Assembly: GCA_018340375.1 (NCBI GenBank)
Contig: JAFFJZ010000004.1
Location: forward strand, 25,456,001 to 25,520,000
DNA: 64,000 nucleotides
Reading direction: 5' to 3'
From: Gonatopus flavifemur
Lineage: Eukaryota > Arthropoda > Insecta > Hymenoptera > Dryinidae
The position numbers were made by a program, and so were the translations under genes. The notes below the pieces were generated by a model that did not search any database, was not told where the DNA came from, and saw only the letters and a program-made list of their open reading frames with translations. Below are positions 11,604 through 23,038 of the stretch, piece after piece; position 1 is the first letter of the stretch; each line of letters begins with the position of its first letter.

Positions 11604-12240
11604 TGTTAGTCCAACTATTTTATGCAACGATAGTTGAGCTTTTTTGTTACTCTCTACACTTCATCGACATGAAACGTTCAATTTTCCACGTTTTCTTGGA
11701 TTAAAAACGTCATATTGAATTTGTATGTGAAATTTCTCAAATTCTGATTGCAGATTCGGAAAGAGCACGAAAGAATACACAAGAAATATATGATTTGATG
11801 AAAATTGCCTGAGCATTAGTCAATTAAATTACAGCTTGAAAATGAACAAAAATCTGTGCACTTTGGGGCGTTAATGGGTTGAGTACCAAGATTACAGAGA
11901 GAAGTTTTATATGGATTACATTCATTTTCTTGAAAATGTAGAATTTTCAGTTTGAAGGTGACCTCAACCGTTGTATTATCCTGTGCATTTCAATTTTTAT
12001 GCAGAACACCTCAAGATGATATGTTTTCCCATTCGCTTCATTGTCTGGGTTTTTTTTAGTTTTTTTTTGTATCATTTATGTACATTTTCTTGGAAATGTT
12101 GAAATATTGTTGAATAAAACCACGTAAGTTTCATTCATAAGTTTTGTATCATTCATTTTTTGATGTCAATTTCTTCCATTGAATTTACGATCCACATGGA
12201 CAAAAATTGACTGACAGCCCTCATGGTCATCTCCAGCACT
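11604..12240. other. Non-genic stretch
   Basis: T-rich and A-rich runs; no reading frame or repeat of note. Confidence 0.3.
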
Positions 12241-12249
12241 TTTTTTGTT

Positions 12250-13870
12250 GAGTGTATGTTGATGCCGATAGAATTCCGACAAAAATTGCATATATTTCAC
12301 TGAGACGTCAGTATGTTGCTGATATGACTGGGATACATTGGGAATACATTGGAACTGCTGGAATTCACGTCTGTAAAATGTTGGGAAATGTGGGATTTGA
12401 TGGGCTGATGGATAAATTACGGGAAACTGACGGAGATATTGGTGAGATTGTTGGGGTACGACATATTGCTGATGGATCCAACAAAGCTGTGTGGAAGTTG
12501 TTGGGAAATGATGCTCATGATTGGATTCACAGCTAATGATCACGTCCAGAGGGTGCTGGATATTTGGTGGAGACAATATAGACGAAAACTCCAAGAGGAT
12601 GCTGCAGAATGTTCGGAATTATACCTGTCAGATGCTGGTAAACACTGGATCAGAAGTGGATGTTGATGGACTGCTAGAAGTCATTGGCGGTGTTAGACAG
12701 GTCACTAGAAGATAATGTACATCGAATGCATTTACGGGAGGCGTAGGAGAATTATTTGACAGTACTATTGGTAGTCGAGTGCTTAACTGATCCGCTGTCG
12801 TTGCTGAAAACGCATCGGAAACCGACAGGGTTTATGAAATGTGCTGGAGGATGCTACGGATTGCTGGGAGTCGGGAGGGAATGCTGCGGAAATGCCTGAT
12901 ATGGGTTGGTGATGTTGAGAAAACGTTGGAATGCACGAGAGTATGTCGGACTCGCGACGGGGTTGAGGGTTCTCTGCTGGGTGATGACTGGGGTCCTTGA
13001 AGATATTTTACGCACTGGATGATTCTGGAGAATAGCTGGAAACACCAACTAAACATCAATGATCCCGACACGTCTCCATTATTCCCAGGGGATTACCAAC
13101 CCAGTGGCAACCTTTTCAGTTATTCTCCAGCAACATCCAGCGCGAGGGATACTTACAGCGTTCCCGGCCACTGCCCTGCAGAGAATTCTCAATTCGAGCA
13201 GCATTCCGACACAGTCCCATTCATTCCAACGTCTGTCCAACATTTCCCACCAATATCCGGCATGGCTACGGCATCCCCTGCGTCCTCCAGCAATCCCCAG
13301 CAAATTTCAGTTCATCCCGCAAATCCTGTCGATATCCGGCGCATTTCCAACCGTGACAGCACATCGCCGACGAATCATCAACGACCCCAACATGTTTCCA
13401 ATATTTCCAGGCGATTACCAACGCAGTGACAATCTTCACAGCTATTCTCCAGCATCATCAAGCACATGGGATGTCTCCAACACTTCCAGCCGTCACCCTG
13501 CAGACCTTCTACAGTCCCAATAGGATCCCGACATTATTTCCATTCTGTCCAACGTTCGTCCAACATTTACAACCTATACCTGGCATTTCTACAATGCTCC
13601 CAGCGGTTCTCCGCAATCTTCAGCCACCCTAAATACTTCCGACATATGTCATTCATTTCCTACCACATAATTTCCCAACATCTCCTGCCTTCAGCCAACA
13701 GGAACCTACCCAATCTGCAGTTCTGCCACTATTCCCGTAGGATTCGAGCAACAACGAATCCAGTATTTTCAGGTACTTGCCCAACAATCTTGCTGGGGAA
13801 CATGCTGGCTGTGGAACATCCATGCAACTCCAGCATCTGTTGGGATTATGTTGGGATTTGTTGGATTTGG
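12250..13870. repeat. Inverted tandem array of TGG/TCC-rich ~322-bp units
   Basis: Up to about 13015 the plus strand is rich in TGCTGG/GGGAAATG words; after that it is rich in CCAGCA/CATTTCC words, so the two halves are inverted. In the right half a 322-bp unit is repeated in tandem: GATCCCGACACGTCTCC at 13061 matches GACCCCAACATGTTTCC at 13383, with ATTACCAAC and TATTCTCCAGCA after each. The left half (about 12850-13040) carries the same unit in the opposite direction. The many overlapping Pro/Ser-rich frames (for example 13019-13429, 13059-13523) come from this low-complexity sequence and are not called genes. Confidence 0.65.
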
Positions 13871-14081
13871 TTATGAGGGAGGTGAATCATTATTGTAGGA
13901 ATACGATACAATCTTGCGGATAAGAGTAAAATTTTGCTATTGTGAATAACCTATAAAATGGCTTTGATTTGAGAATCAAAACGCACCTGCAACACAATAC
14001 AAAAAATCGCACCATCGGGTTTTCTTGACAATTCTGAGCAGCCACTATCATCAAGCAACCCACCATCAGTACAATTCCGGT

Positions 14082-14193
14082 CCCTGGTGAAAATAAAGCG
14101 TGCCACATTGTGCAAACAGTTGTTGGAAATGGCACAGATTCGCATTGTCTGTACGCTGTTCGTACATTGTTGCACGCTTTGTTTTCACCAGGG
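14082..14193. mobile_element. Miniature element (CCCTGGTGAAAA)
   Basis: CCCTGGTGAAAATAAAGCGTG at the left is mirrored by CGCTTTGTTTTCACCAGGG at the right, 112 bp. The same end is found at 42034-42164 and as a fragment at 2584. Flanks here (GT and AT) do not match. Confidence 0.7.
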
Positions 14194-14289
14194 ATGTTGT
14201 AAATGGCCTCTGCAATAGCGTGCCGTGACGATGTCAACATCGTGTGCAAAACGGTAGGAAATTTGTTCTCCTGATGTTTGTCAGAAATT

Positions 14290-14790
14290 TCAGAGCCAAC
14301 TGATATCGTGAAAGTTCAATATAACCCTATCACTAACAGTACAGTTTTTCTATCGTGAATGATCTATGAAACCACCGGAATTCACGACTCACAAACTACA
14401 TACGGTATATAAACTTTCCTATCGGTTCCTATGGGGAAGTTTCAGTGGCGATTGCTATCGCGGAAGGATGATAGAATCCCATGAACAGGGCAGTACAAAA
14501 ATTTCTTTATGGATTCAAAAATAAGTTTGACAGTTGTTCACACAAAAATTCCCTTAAGTGGATTCTCAAACAAAGTTGGGAGGAAAACCAAAATTCTTGG
14601 TGATTGACCAAACTTCGATTTTCTCCGCAGTTTATTTGGAATCGACTGGAGGAAATCCTGGTATAAAAAACTAGCATTTTCTTGTGAATCATATATTGCG
14701 GATGATCTATGAAACTATGGGAATTCCAGATTCAGAAATCACATACCGAATAATAGAAGAAATTCTCCCCTGTGTCACGTCCAGAGACAT
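14290..14790. repeat. Dispersed repeat units related to 16340-16682
   Basis: The words ATGATCTATGAAAC, GGAATTC, and CCTATCGGTTCCTATGGGGA followed by TTTCAGTGGCGATTGCTATC occur here and again, in tandem, at 16340-16682. A second partial unit is at about 14690-14775. Confidence 0.5.
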
Positions 14791-14952
14791 TCAAAGAACA
14801 TCTCCTTCGATGACAATGAGATGGGAATTAATATAAATATTGACACCCAAAATATAAGTTCCCCTTTTGTGTGTCATGGACAAGGACGGGGAGAAGCAGA
14901 GCAATTGGAGAAGGAAAGTTTAATGAAAACAATAAATTTATAAAAATACAAT

Positions 14953-14958
14953 ATTTAT
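14953..14958 (-). terminator. Polyadenylation signal AATAAA
   Basis: AATAAA on the minus strand, about 6-11 bases behind the stop codon of the 65-codon frame. It would end the small transcript near 14930. Confidence 0.3.
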
Positions 14959-14963
14959 TACAT

Positions 14964-15161
14964 TTAAATTTGATATAATTCAATGTCAGACAATTCATTT
15001 ACAGATAATTTCAATAAATTTAGGTCAGAATCAGAAACTTCAGAATATATCTTCAACAAATTAATTGAACAATAAAATAAAAACTGTATTCCTTCTTTAA
15101 TTTGGTTCATGATTCGAGTTGATACATATTGTTCTAAACTTGACGGATTTAATTCGATCAT
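14964..15161 (-). CDS. Candidate 65-aa protein, second exon of a small gene
   Basis: A 65-codon frame begins MIELNPSSLEQYVS, is acidic and leucine-rich, and ends LSDIELYQI. No family recognised. An in-frame TAA lies just upstream of the ATG, so this start is self-contained. On the same strand there is a plausible splice acceptor (ATATACAG, cut at 15200/15201), a non-coding first exon (15620-15803) ending at GTGAGTAA, a TATAAAAA box at 15847-15854, and an AATAAA polyadenylation signal at 14953-14958, directly behind the stop. The intron holds four hairpins. Order, spacing and strand all agree with one small transcript of about 450 nt. Nothing can be said about function; it could also be a non-coding RNA with a chance frame. 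Confidence 0.35.
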   Translation of the reverse strand: MIELNPSSLEQYVSTRIMNQIKEGIQFLFYCSINLLKIYSEVSDSDLNLLKLSVNELSDIELYQI

Positions 15162-15264
15162 ATCCTTTAATTAGGATTTGAATTTACGTATCATCGAGCA
15201 CTGTATATAATTTTGGGATATATCTCCAATCAAATGGTTGAAAAACAATTATTTAAATGTATTG

Positions 15265-15531
15265 ATTAGTATTCGTGAAATCCTCAACCAATGATGTTTT
15301 CCACAATTACTAATTCATTGTCTCCAATTAATACTTGTGGAATTCTCAACCAATGATGTTTTCAACAAGTAATTAATTTTTGACACTTGGTAAGGGTTGA
15401 TGGATCAATTCCTTAGATTGACATCAGTGAAATCCTCAACCAATGATGTTTCCCACGGATGTCAATCTTAATGTTTCCAATTAACAATTGCGAAATTCTC
15501 AACCAATGATGTTTCCCACAAGTAGTTAATT
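15265..15531 (-). repeat. Cluster of four hairpins with a shared core
   Basis: Four ~50-bp inverted repeats at 15265-15314, 15328-15376, 15415-15468 and 15479-15531. Each encloses the near-identical core CTCAACCAATGATGTTT (plus strand), but the stems differ: ATTAGTA/TACTAAT, TTAATACTTGT/ACAAGTAATTAA, an 11-bp perfect AGATTGACATC/GATGTCAATCT, and AATTAAC/GTTAATT. Pairing is kept while the stem sequence changes. All four point the same way and lie inside the putative intron of the small gene. No similar core was seen elsewhere in the window. Confidence 0.7.
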
Positions 15532-15619
15532 TTCAACTTAATGAAGAAATGGAGGATCGATGTATGTATGTGTAATTACAAAAAGAAATTTCTAAATTAC
15601 GTTTATAAAGTTTACTCAC

Positions 15620-15803
15620 TTATGAATGCTTAGATTTATTATCCAATAGAACACTTCACGAATAGCACTTGAATACACGTTGGTATAAAACTTACACGCA
15701 CGAAAAGAAATACGCAGAACTTGAACTTGAACGATGGAAAAACGATTGAGCAATATTGGAACTAATGTTGAAACTGAATAGTGTGAGAGAATAACGAATG
15801 ACT
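15620..15803 (-). other. Putative non-coding first exon
   Basis: On the minus strand this stretch follows a TATAAAAA box and contains the initiator-like words TCAGTCATTCG and TCAGTTTC. It ends at AA|GTGAGTAAAC, a very good donor. The ends are predicted, the 5' end only approximately. Confidence 0.3.
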
Positions 15804-15846
15804 GAATGTGAATAACGAATGATGATTTGTAAGCCCAGTGCATGGG

Positions 15847-15854
15847 TTTTTATA
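15847..15854 (-). promoter_or_regulatory. TATA box of the small gene candidate
   Basis: TATAAAAA on the minus strand, about 45 bases upstream of a TCAGT initiator-like motif. The arrangement is roughly that of an insect core promoter, slightly wide. Confidence 0.35.
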
Positions 15855-15859
15855 CCATA

Positions 15860-16339
15860 AAAATCCATCATGCTAGATTTGTTTTGGTAGATTAGAGAAG
15901 TGCACTTTGGCTTTGAAAGATAGTGACGTCATGCACTGATCTTATTTTACATTGCCAGTCTATGGTGGTCAAACGACCATATTTTATCTATCACGTGAAA
16001 ATAAATATCTTACGAGTTCATAGTATGAATTAGTTTGAAATTCGAACTACGATTCAGTATTGACGAAAATAATCTATAGAGGAAAATATTGATTGAATAT
16101 CCTTTTGATTTCTATGGATTTTAATGTGACTATACTCATTGCATGAAATAGTGGAAATATGGATCAAATATTGATTAGTTTCATTTTCTTACATGAGAAA
16201 GAATGTTCAATCAATTATTAATGAATTCATAAAAACGAATGAAATGTTATTAAATTAAATTACAATTACCAAATTCATATAAAAGATCAAATATACATGT
16301 AAATGTATTATATGATACATGAAAAAAGACGATTCTGTC
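15860..16339. other. Non-genic stretch
   Basis: AT-rich sequence upstream of the small gene candidate; no coding region or clear repeat. Confidence 0.3.
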
Positions 16340-16682
16340 ACACCTGGTTCCTGTAGGGAATTTTCTAGTGGCAACTGCTACCGTGAAAATACGATAGAAA
16401 CCCATAAGCAGCCGTCAGTTCTTTTATCGTGAGTCACCTATAAAACTCCGGGAATTTCGGTTTTGGAAACCATATACGAAACGATAGAAAAGTTTCCTAT
16501 TTGATTCTATGGGAAATTTTTAGCACCGATTGCTATCGTGAAAATACGATAGCACCACATAAACAGCCGTCAGTTCTCTTATCGTGAATTACCTATGAAA
16601 CTCCAGGAATTCCGCTCTCAGAAACCACATGCAAAACGATAGAAAAAATTTTCTATCGGATTCTATGGGAAATTTTCAGCAC
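16340..16682. repeat. Tandem ~150-bp repeat, 2.3 copies
   Basis: Units start at about 16346, 16503 and 16653, each with TTCTATGGGAAATTTT-like sequence, then GCTATCGTGAAAATACGATAG and CAGCCGTCAGTTCT. A diverged copy lies at 14290-14470. Many CGATAG/CTATCG pairs make it locally hairpin-rich. Confidence 0.65.
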
Positions 16683-16709
16683 GGATTTGGAAAATATCAT
16701 TTTCACCTG

Positions 16710-16905
16710 GAAGAAAATTTATTTGAAGTTTATATCTACAAATGTTGTTCGAGTCTGACTTGATTGTCATCACGAGAGAGCGTCCACATTGAAAGTCGAT
16801 TATTAGAAGGTTCCTCCACTGAGGATTGGACCCGGATCCTGCGAGTGAGGAACAAAGCTCCTATCATATCAGCGGATCTCTGAGATAACGGCAATGCGCT
16901 CAAAT
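16710..16905 (-). mobile_element. tRNA-derived SINE-like copy 1
   Basis: Matches 60455-60645 over about 190 bases. On the minus strand it reads a tRNA-like head with a degenerate B box (GGTCCAATCCT, near 16823) followed by a body with TTCTAATAATCGAC and CAACATTTGTAGATATAAAC. This copy is more diverged than the other. It may be a SINE or a duplicated tRNA pseudogene. Confidence 0.5.
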
Positions 16906-16909
16906 TATC

Positions 16910-17400
16910 ATTTATGGGGCAAAATTTCTCAAGCGTACCAGCTCAAAAATGTTTACTTTCTCAATCTTTCTGAATTTCACTGAAATGTAGTGCCAGTTAG
17001 TGACTTTCAATGCTATGAAGGATTTTGCTCTGGTACCTCTGGTTATCAAACTACAGGGGTCAAAAATTTACAGATTTCGTTCCATCAGTTCTTTTGAAGA
17101 TATAATTTCTTGGATTACATTTTTTTATAAATTTATTTTCGATATTGTTGTTCGTAGCTTTTTTCTGTACTTCACAATGGCGTCATCTGTTTTTGCGAGA
17201 AAAAATTTTTTCCAACAAATTTAGCGAGTTTAAAGTTATGTTTTCATTTTTTTCCAATTTCGACAATTTCGCAAATTCTGTAAGTTAGTTCATCTGAAAG
17301 CTGGATTCTTCAGCTTTGAAATCGTGTATGAGAAATGATAGGAGGGAAATTTTATCTGGCATTCGCAACGGTTTGAAGCGCGCGTGTCACATATTCCTAT
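16910..17400. repeat. Decayed arm related to the 20.9-25.3 kb transposon
   Basis: Starts TGGGGCAAAATTTCTCAAGCG, like the GGGGTAAAATTYGCCAAGTG terminus of the transposon at 20882. Further on CATCTGAAAGCTGGATTCTTCAGC resembles the arm's sequence ending CTTAGCTTCAAAATCATA. The similarity is patchy; an old solo arm is likely. The small frame at 17000-17224 is not called. Confidence 0.4.
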
Positions 17401-17609
17401 TAGCTACTGAACGTCTTGATACGGTTCGTCATACCGTTGACTTGGAATTGATTTGAAACGAACTGTTTTCAATGAAATATGATTTTTTAATCATGTCAAT
17501 GATTTCATACAATGTTACCGTACCATTATATTATCAAACTTTATCAATAACAGCTTTGGAAATCATGGAACATAATCATGAATAAATATACATAATATAA
17601 TAAATACAC

Positions 17610-19262
17610 TGTTAAAAATTTTTGTAAAATTACAACTGTTTTACAATACAAAATATGAATGAAATTCTCAATCAGTGTGTTGCCAATAGAAAATACAATG
17701 CAAGTCGAGTATTATATCAAAACACGTTCAGAAACCTACTAAGATGAATCGTAATTTCACAATCTTTATGTAATAATGCTACGTGTATTGTAATTTAATT
17801 GAAACGTTGATCAGTTTTCAACTATAAGTTTTCAAAATTTACAGAAATTGTTTGTAATTTGTTTTACTCCAATTTTCTGTAAATTTATAAAAAAAATATT
17901 GAAGCTGGAATTACAATGAAGTGATTAAAAATTTACGAATATTTTTAGTATTTTTACAATTTTGACTTGGAAAGTACATGCTGCATTGTAATTTCACTAA
18001 AAATTGAGATATTTTAAACACGGATTGTAATTTTATTGAACCGTTGATGAGTTCTCAACAACAAGTATTTAAAACTCCCGAAAATTGTTTGTAATTTGTT
18101 CCATTACAATTTTTTGTCGAGTTCCCAAAAAATATTGAAACTGGAATTAAAATCAAGTCATCAAATATTATGGGTATATCTTCAGTATTTTTACAATTTT
18201 GAATTAGATTTTGAGTTCTTTTGTTGAAGGAAAAAAGAAAGAAATTCAAAAATTGAAAAAATAGTGCACTGTTCAAATTTAAATTTTAAAAACTGATTTT
18301 TTAAATTATTTCAACAATGCACTATGTTGTCAATTTTCTTTTCTTTTCATTTTCGTTCCTGCAATAGCTATAGCTGTGTATTATATAGGGTGTGACAGAA
18401 CACCCGTACCAGCGGTTTATGAGCCCCCTGGATGCTTTGAAGAGAAAAACTCGATATGCTTGTATACCTAAATCAGGTACGCTCTATCGATTGGTTCCAT
18501 TACCAACTTCCGGTACTAACCGGGAATGAGTCATTCTGACCCAAAGTTGCGTTTTTTAAATGGAACATGCTACTTTTTGTTGTGGATTCGGATTACCTGT
18601 GAAAAAACAAGAAACTTTTACTCGAACTATTTCCCAGGGAAATACTGTCATTCATCTTGGACAGTGGAGCCTTCCGAAGTAGCTGATCTAAGTGATCCGG
18701 ATCACTTTTCACGCGTTTTGATTGGTTCAAAAGTGATCCGGATCACTTGGATCAGCTACTTCGGAAGGCTCCAGTATAAGTACTCCCTCAAATATCACTA
18801 AATGTCTTCAATTACGTTCCCATGAGACACAGCCATTTCTGTGAGATGAATTAGATCAAGCCTCGTAACAATAACAACACATACATCACGTATAGAATTA
18901 CAATATTAGTATTTGAATCTCACTAAACGAACTTTGGATGTATGTTTAGTAAACATGCAACAAATAAATTGTAATTCATCTAAACAAAATTAATTTCAAT
19001 CATAAAGGAAATTAACAACGCAGCATAAGGAAATTACAAAAAATTTTCAATAGAATTCGTTCGATAAAATTACAACATTTCTATTGAAATACCATAAAAA
19101 AAATGTGATAGATGTTTTGTAAATATGCAACAAACACGGTGTAATTTTTTGAAACTAAGTTGAATTGAATTGCAAAGTAAATTCACAAAGCAGCATACTA
19201 AAATTACAAGACATTTTTAACAGAATTTGTTTGATAAAATTACAACATTTGTACACGGAAAA
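17610..19262. repeat. Fold-back-like repeat with tandem units in both arms
   Basis: In the left arm ATTGTAATTTNATTGAA followed by CGTTGATNAGTT occurs at 17787 and 18024, a 237-bp direct repeat. In the right arm GTAAANATGCAACAAA recurs at 18949 and 19117, about 168 bp apart. The two arms share inverted words such as AGTAYATGCTGCNTTGT and TTGTAAAATTACAAC. The centre (18350-18830) holds unrelated sequence including the small element at 18665. Confidence 0.5.
18665..18773. mobile_element. 109-bp near-perfect palindromic element
   Basis: TGGAGCCTTCCGAAGTAGCT at the left is mirrored at the right by AGCTACTTCGGAAGGCTCCA, with AAGTGATCCGGATCACTT inside both arms. Half a copy (GGAGCCTTCCGAAGTAGCTG) lies at 5555. 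Such a small, highly paired element is probably mobilised in trans. Confidence 0.75.
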
Positions 19263-20881
19263 AAATATTCCAGTCAATTTTACAAAACTACTCCTGTAAG
19301 AAAAATTCGGTTACCAAAACAAGAAATCAAGTACTCACAACTGTCGTGTTCTGTAAAGGATACCAGTCACATAGTTATTATAACTGATCAATTATAAGTG
19401 TATATACACTGTTCAAACAACAAGTGGCTGTAGTAGTTTGTACAATAATTGGTAGTATTTTCAATTCTCACAATAAACTGTCTTTATACGGTAATTATTA
19501 CCAAAATCTGTGGTAACTGTGCCCACACAGCACACAACGTCTCAATAATATTTTCAGAATATCACAATGTTTCACTGGGAACATTCTCAGTACAATGACG
19601 AAATTCCATGGATATTGCAATATTCCATTACAAATATTCTGAGAATCTTTCAATTGAAATATTGCACATACGATATTCTGCGATGTTCTGAAAATCTATG
19701 ATGGAAGTATGCGGAGTTTGTCGCAAACGAAATATGATGAGAAGATTTCAATAGCAATATCATACGTAGCATTGAAACTTTTCATCGTCCTCAACCGGGC
19801 CTTTGTGTTATTTGGTAGTTGGAGACGAAAAAACCATGAATAACTATGAAACCGTGAATTTGATTGCTGATTCATATTTCGTTCCTAGACATCCTGAATC
19901 CATGGGTCTATATCCCACAGGCATGAACTTTTCAAAATTTTCCATCCATCTGACCCAGCAATGAAATGAAATGAAATGAAACGATGAAGTGAAATGAAAT
20001 GATGGTATTGACCCAGATAGAAAAAAAATACTCTTAGAGAAGTTTGCCCTGTTAATTCCCCCAATTCTGTAAACTTCTCATATATTTTTCCATGTTTTGA
20101 GCAAAAAATAAGGAAAAATCCGAAGAAATTTTGTAAGAACAGGAAAAACTTTCTTAAGGATATCTTTTAGATTTCTGAAAGTGTTCTCAAGATGGCTCAA
20201 GATTTACCCTGGCATTGTCTAAAAGTTATCTGCAAGGCATCTTTTAGAAGTCTTATGCAATATTATTCCACTTCTCAAAGATGTCTGAATGGATAGCTTT
20301 GAGAATCAGTATTCAAGACATACTTCAGAAGTCGTACGTAAGAAATCTTTTACAGTTCTTTCTTCAGATGTCAAAGGTATTCAATATGAAACAATATTTT
20401 CATTGAACTCAAGTACTATATTCTGAAATACTTCTCCAACAAGTACTTGATTAATGCGACAGATCAGATAATTATTCAACACAGACAGTAATTCAGTTCC
20501 TCGTGGAAAATTATTCAAAAATATTAGTACATGAATAAAACAATGTTCAACAGCTGTATTCTTTTTTCACAGCATGACAAAGGTACAAAGTTATTGGATT
20601 TTATGAAAGAATGTATTATCAGCCCCAGTTTTGTACACCTTTGATGATTTTTCAAACGGTCAACAAGTCACATGGAATGATAGTATTTTCCCAATCAACA
20701 ATCTATATAAAGTGGCCACTTTGTTGAAATAACCAGCCACTTTGTTGAAATAACTGCTTTGCGAATAAGAAGTAGGTATCCACAAAACTTGAGATGATAG
20801 AGAAATTGACTTATACATTGAGAGCGCAGTAAGTTTTCTGCACTCTGATATTACTATGAACTATTGGCACGAGAGATACTC
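19263..20881. other. Non-genic stretch with small repeats
   Basis: Holds a CCCACACAGCACAC element end at 19525 without a clear right partner, a (GAAAT)n microsatellite at about 19958-20004, and an 18-bp direct repeat (CCACTTTGTTGAAATAAC) at about 20716 and 20736. No coding region seen. Confidence 0.4.
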
Positions 20882-22743
20882 ATGGGGTGAAATTTGCCAA
20901 GTGTTCCCACCTGAAAATTTCAATCTCATCAATGTTGATGAAATTCCATGAATTTGTTGTACTAGTGACCCTCTTCAAATTGTGTCAACACCAGGTTTCT
21001 AGGAAGTCAGGTTTTCGTGGTACAGGGGTTTAAATTTTCAAGATTTTTTTGATCTGCGTTTTTTCGAAAAATCATCATCCTCATTAATTCCATTTAATGA
21101 AGATATGTTATCATTGATATTGTTAGGATTTTTTCTCAATTTTACGATAAAAATACTTTCATTCATGCAGAAGGAATATTTCACATAGAAATTCGATTTT
21201 GAAAAGTATTTTTGCATTTTTCGGTCACTGCGCCCCTTTTGACATTGATGAAACCTTGATAAATCGAAAGCTTGATTCCTTAGCTTCAAAATCATACAGG
21301 TTTAAAAATGGGACAAAGAAATTTCCCCAAGGTACAGAGTTCCAAGTGTGTACGTATCGTACCTTGAGTACGTGACGATCACACCATCGATTTTCAGTGT
21401 ATTGTTTTATGAAAAAAGTAATTATCAAATTTATTTTCTCAATTTTGCCTACCACATTGCTCGATACAACCATCTAGATTACCCCTTTCGAATGAATAAT
21501 TGATTCACGACACACGGTTGAAGAAAACACGTCATACTTTATTAGAACATTATTGTAATAATTAGTCATACTACTTTGTCATCTTGGACCCATTAAATTT
21601 ATTTTTATTGATAATCAATTTTTATGGAAACGTGGCTACTGTAAGTGGTAAAAGTAACTGTAAGTAGTGACTTTCTTTGTACAAGTTATAGTACTCTGAT
21701 TATTTACAAAATTGAATTATTGCTACATAAATGTACAGAATGATATTAAACAATTTGCAGTATTTATAATTATCAATCTTCTGATCCTTCTGAAAGGTTG
21801 TTCCTATACTCTAATTTTTATGCCTTCTTCGGGTCTTTGGGAATATATCATATTGCACTGCCGAAGAGTGAGTTTTAAGAATAAACGATGAATGTTCCAT
21901 AAGTATTACACAATGGTATTTGAGAGTTCCTGCTATCGTTTTTGCAGATGCAAATCGTTTTTCAAGCCCACTGATAAAGAGCATCCGCAGTCAAAATTTG
22001 ATTTTCATTCGATGATGCTTGCAGACTTGCACGTGCTGCAAGTCTCTTCAAATTTCCACCAATACCGTCGCAAGGTCCTTTGCCATGTGCACTTGCATGA
22101 GAATGCCACTCAGCCGCAATTCCAAAATCATGTTCATGATGTAGAAGATTTGCAAAATTATATTTATTTTTAAAATGTTGCGATGCTCCATCAGTGAAGC
22201 AGAAGATTTTTTCACATTCAAAATTATCTTGCAAATACTTTGTAATAATTTTTTGAAATTCATAAACAGCTACCGTATCATGAGTCAGATTATCAGACAA
22301 AATTGCTATTCTGCGATGTCTTAACTCATCTGTTCTGTAATAAATTACTGTTATGAAAATGGTAACTTGGTTGTTATTCCAATGAAACGATTGAATAGCA
22401 TTCTGAGCAATAAATGCATAGTTTTCAGCAAAATCCCATGTAACTATGAATTCTCCGGCCTTCAAATTATCCTTGAGATTCTTAAGAAAGGACGATTGCT
22501 CCTTTGCTATAAAAGCGTGAGATTTCAACTTATGTAACCGTTCACAGAGATCCTCCACGAAATCTCCTGCGTCTGCTATTTCAGTTTTCAAAGTGCTGCG
22601 ATCAGTTTGTTGCCAAATTTGATATTCTACTCTCTCAATGTACTGGTCTGTAAGATTCGATTGAAGAAAATCCTTAAAATTGTCTATTCCAGGACACGCT
22701 AAACACTTGTCCAGATAGCATTCAGAAGTAGGATTATCACATA

Positions 22744-23038
22744 CACGGAGAAAATGTATTGGCGAAAGATTACCCAAAGTTGAGTAAAACGGGGACATAG
22801 TGGTATTCCCGTGAAATTTAAAATCCGGTTGAGTTCATTTTACTCGACTACAGATGGAAATAAATTCGAATGTTTTCATTATCCCAACAAGTTGCTCACT
22901 GTTGAAAAACATCTAAATAAATTTTCATATGTAGTCGTGTAAAATTAAGTCAACCGGATTTCAAACTTCGCGGGAATGCCACTATGTCCCCGTTTTACTC
23001 AACTTTGAATAATCTTTCGTCAATATATTTTCTCCGTG
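22744..23038. mobile_element. 295-bp miniature element inside the transposon gene
   Basis: Begins CACGGAGAAAAT and ends ATTTTCTCCGTG, with about 100 bases of inverted repeat (AAGTTGAGTAAAACGGGGAC is in both arms). It is flanked by TA on both sides (22742-22743 and 23039-23040). TA duplication and size suggest a Tc1/mariner-type non-autonomous element. Confidence 0.85.

Noticed and set aside
13019..13523. Two overlapping Pro/Ser-rich proteins of 136 and 154 residues
   Set aside because: They are translations of the degenerate TCC/CCA array, in overlapping frames with no domain.
15265..15531. CRISPR array
   Set aside because: Only four units with uneven spacing, the variable parts are paired stems and not spacers, and the genome is eukaryotic.
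15265..15531. Box C/D snoRNAs or hammerhead ribozymes in the hairpins
   Set aside because: The core AATGATGTT resembles box C only partly, with no box D at the right place; the hammerhead core bases are not all present.
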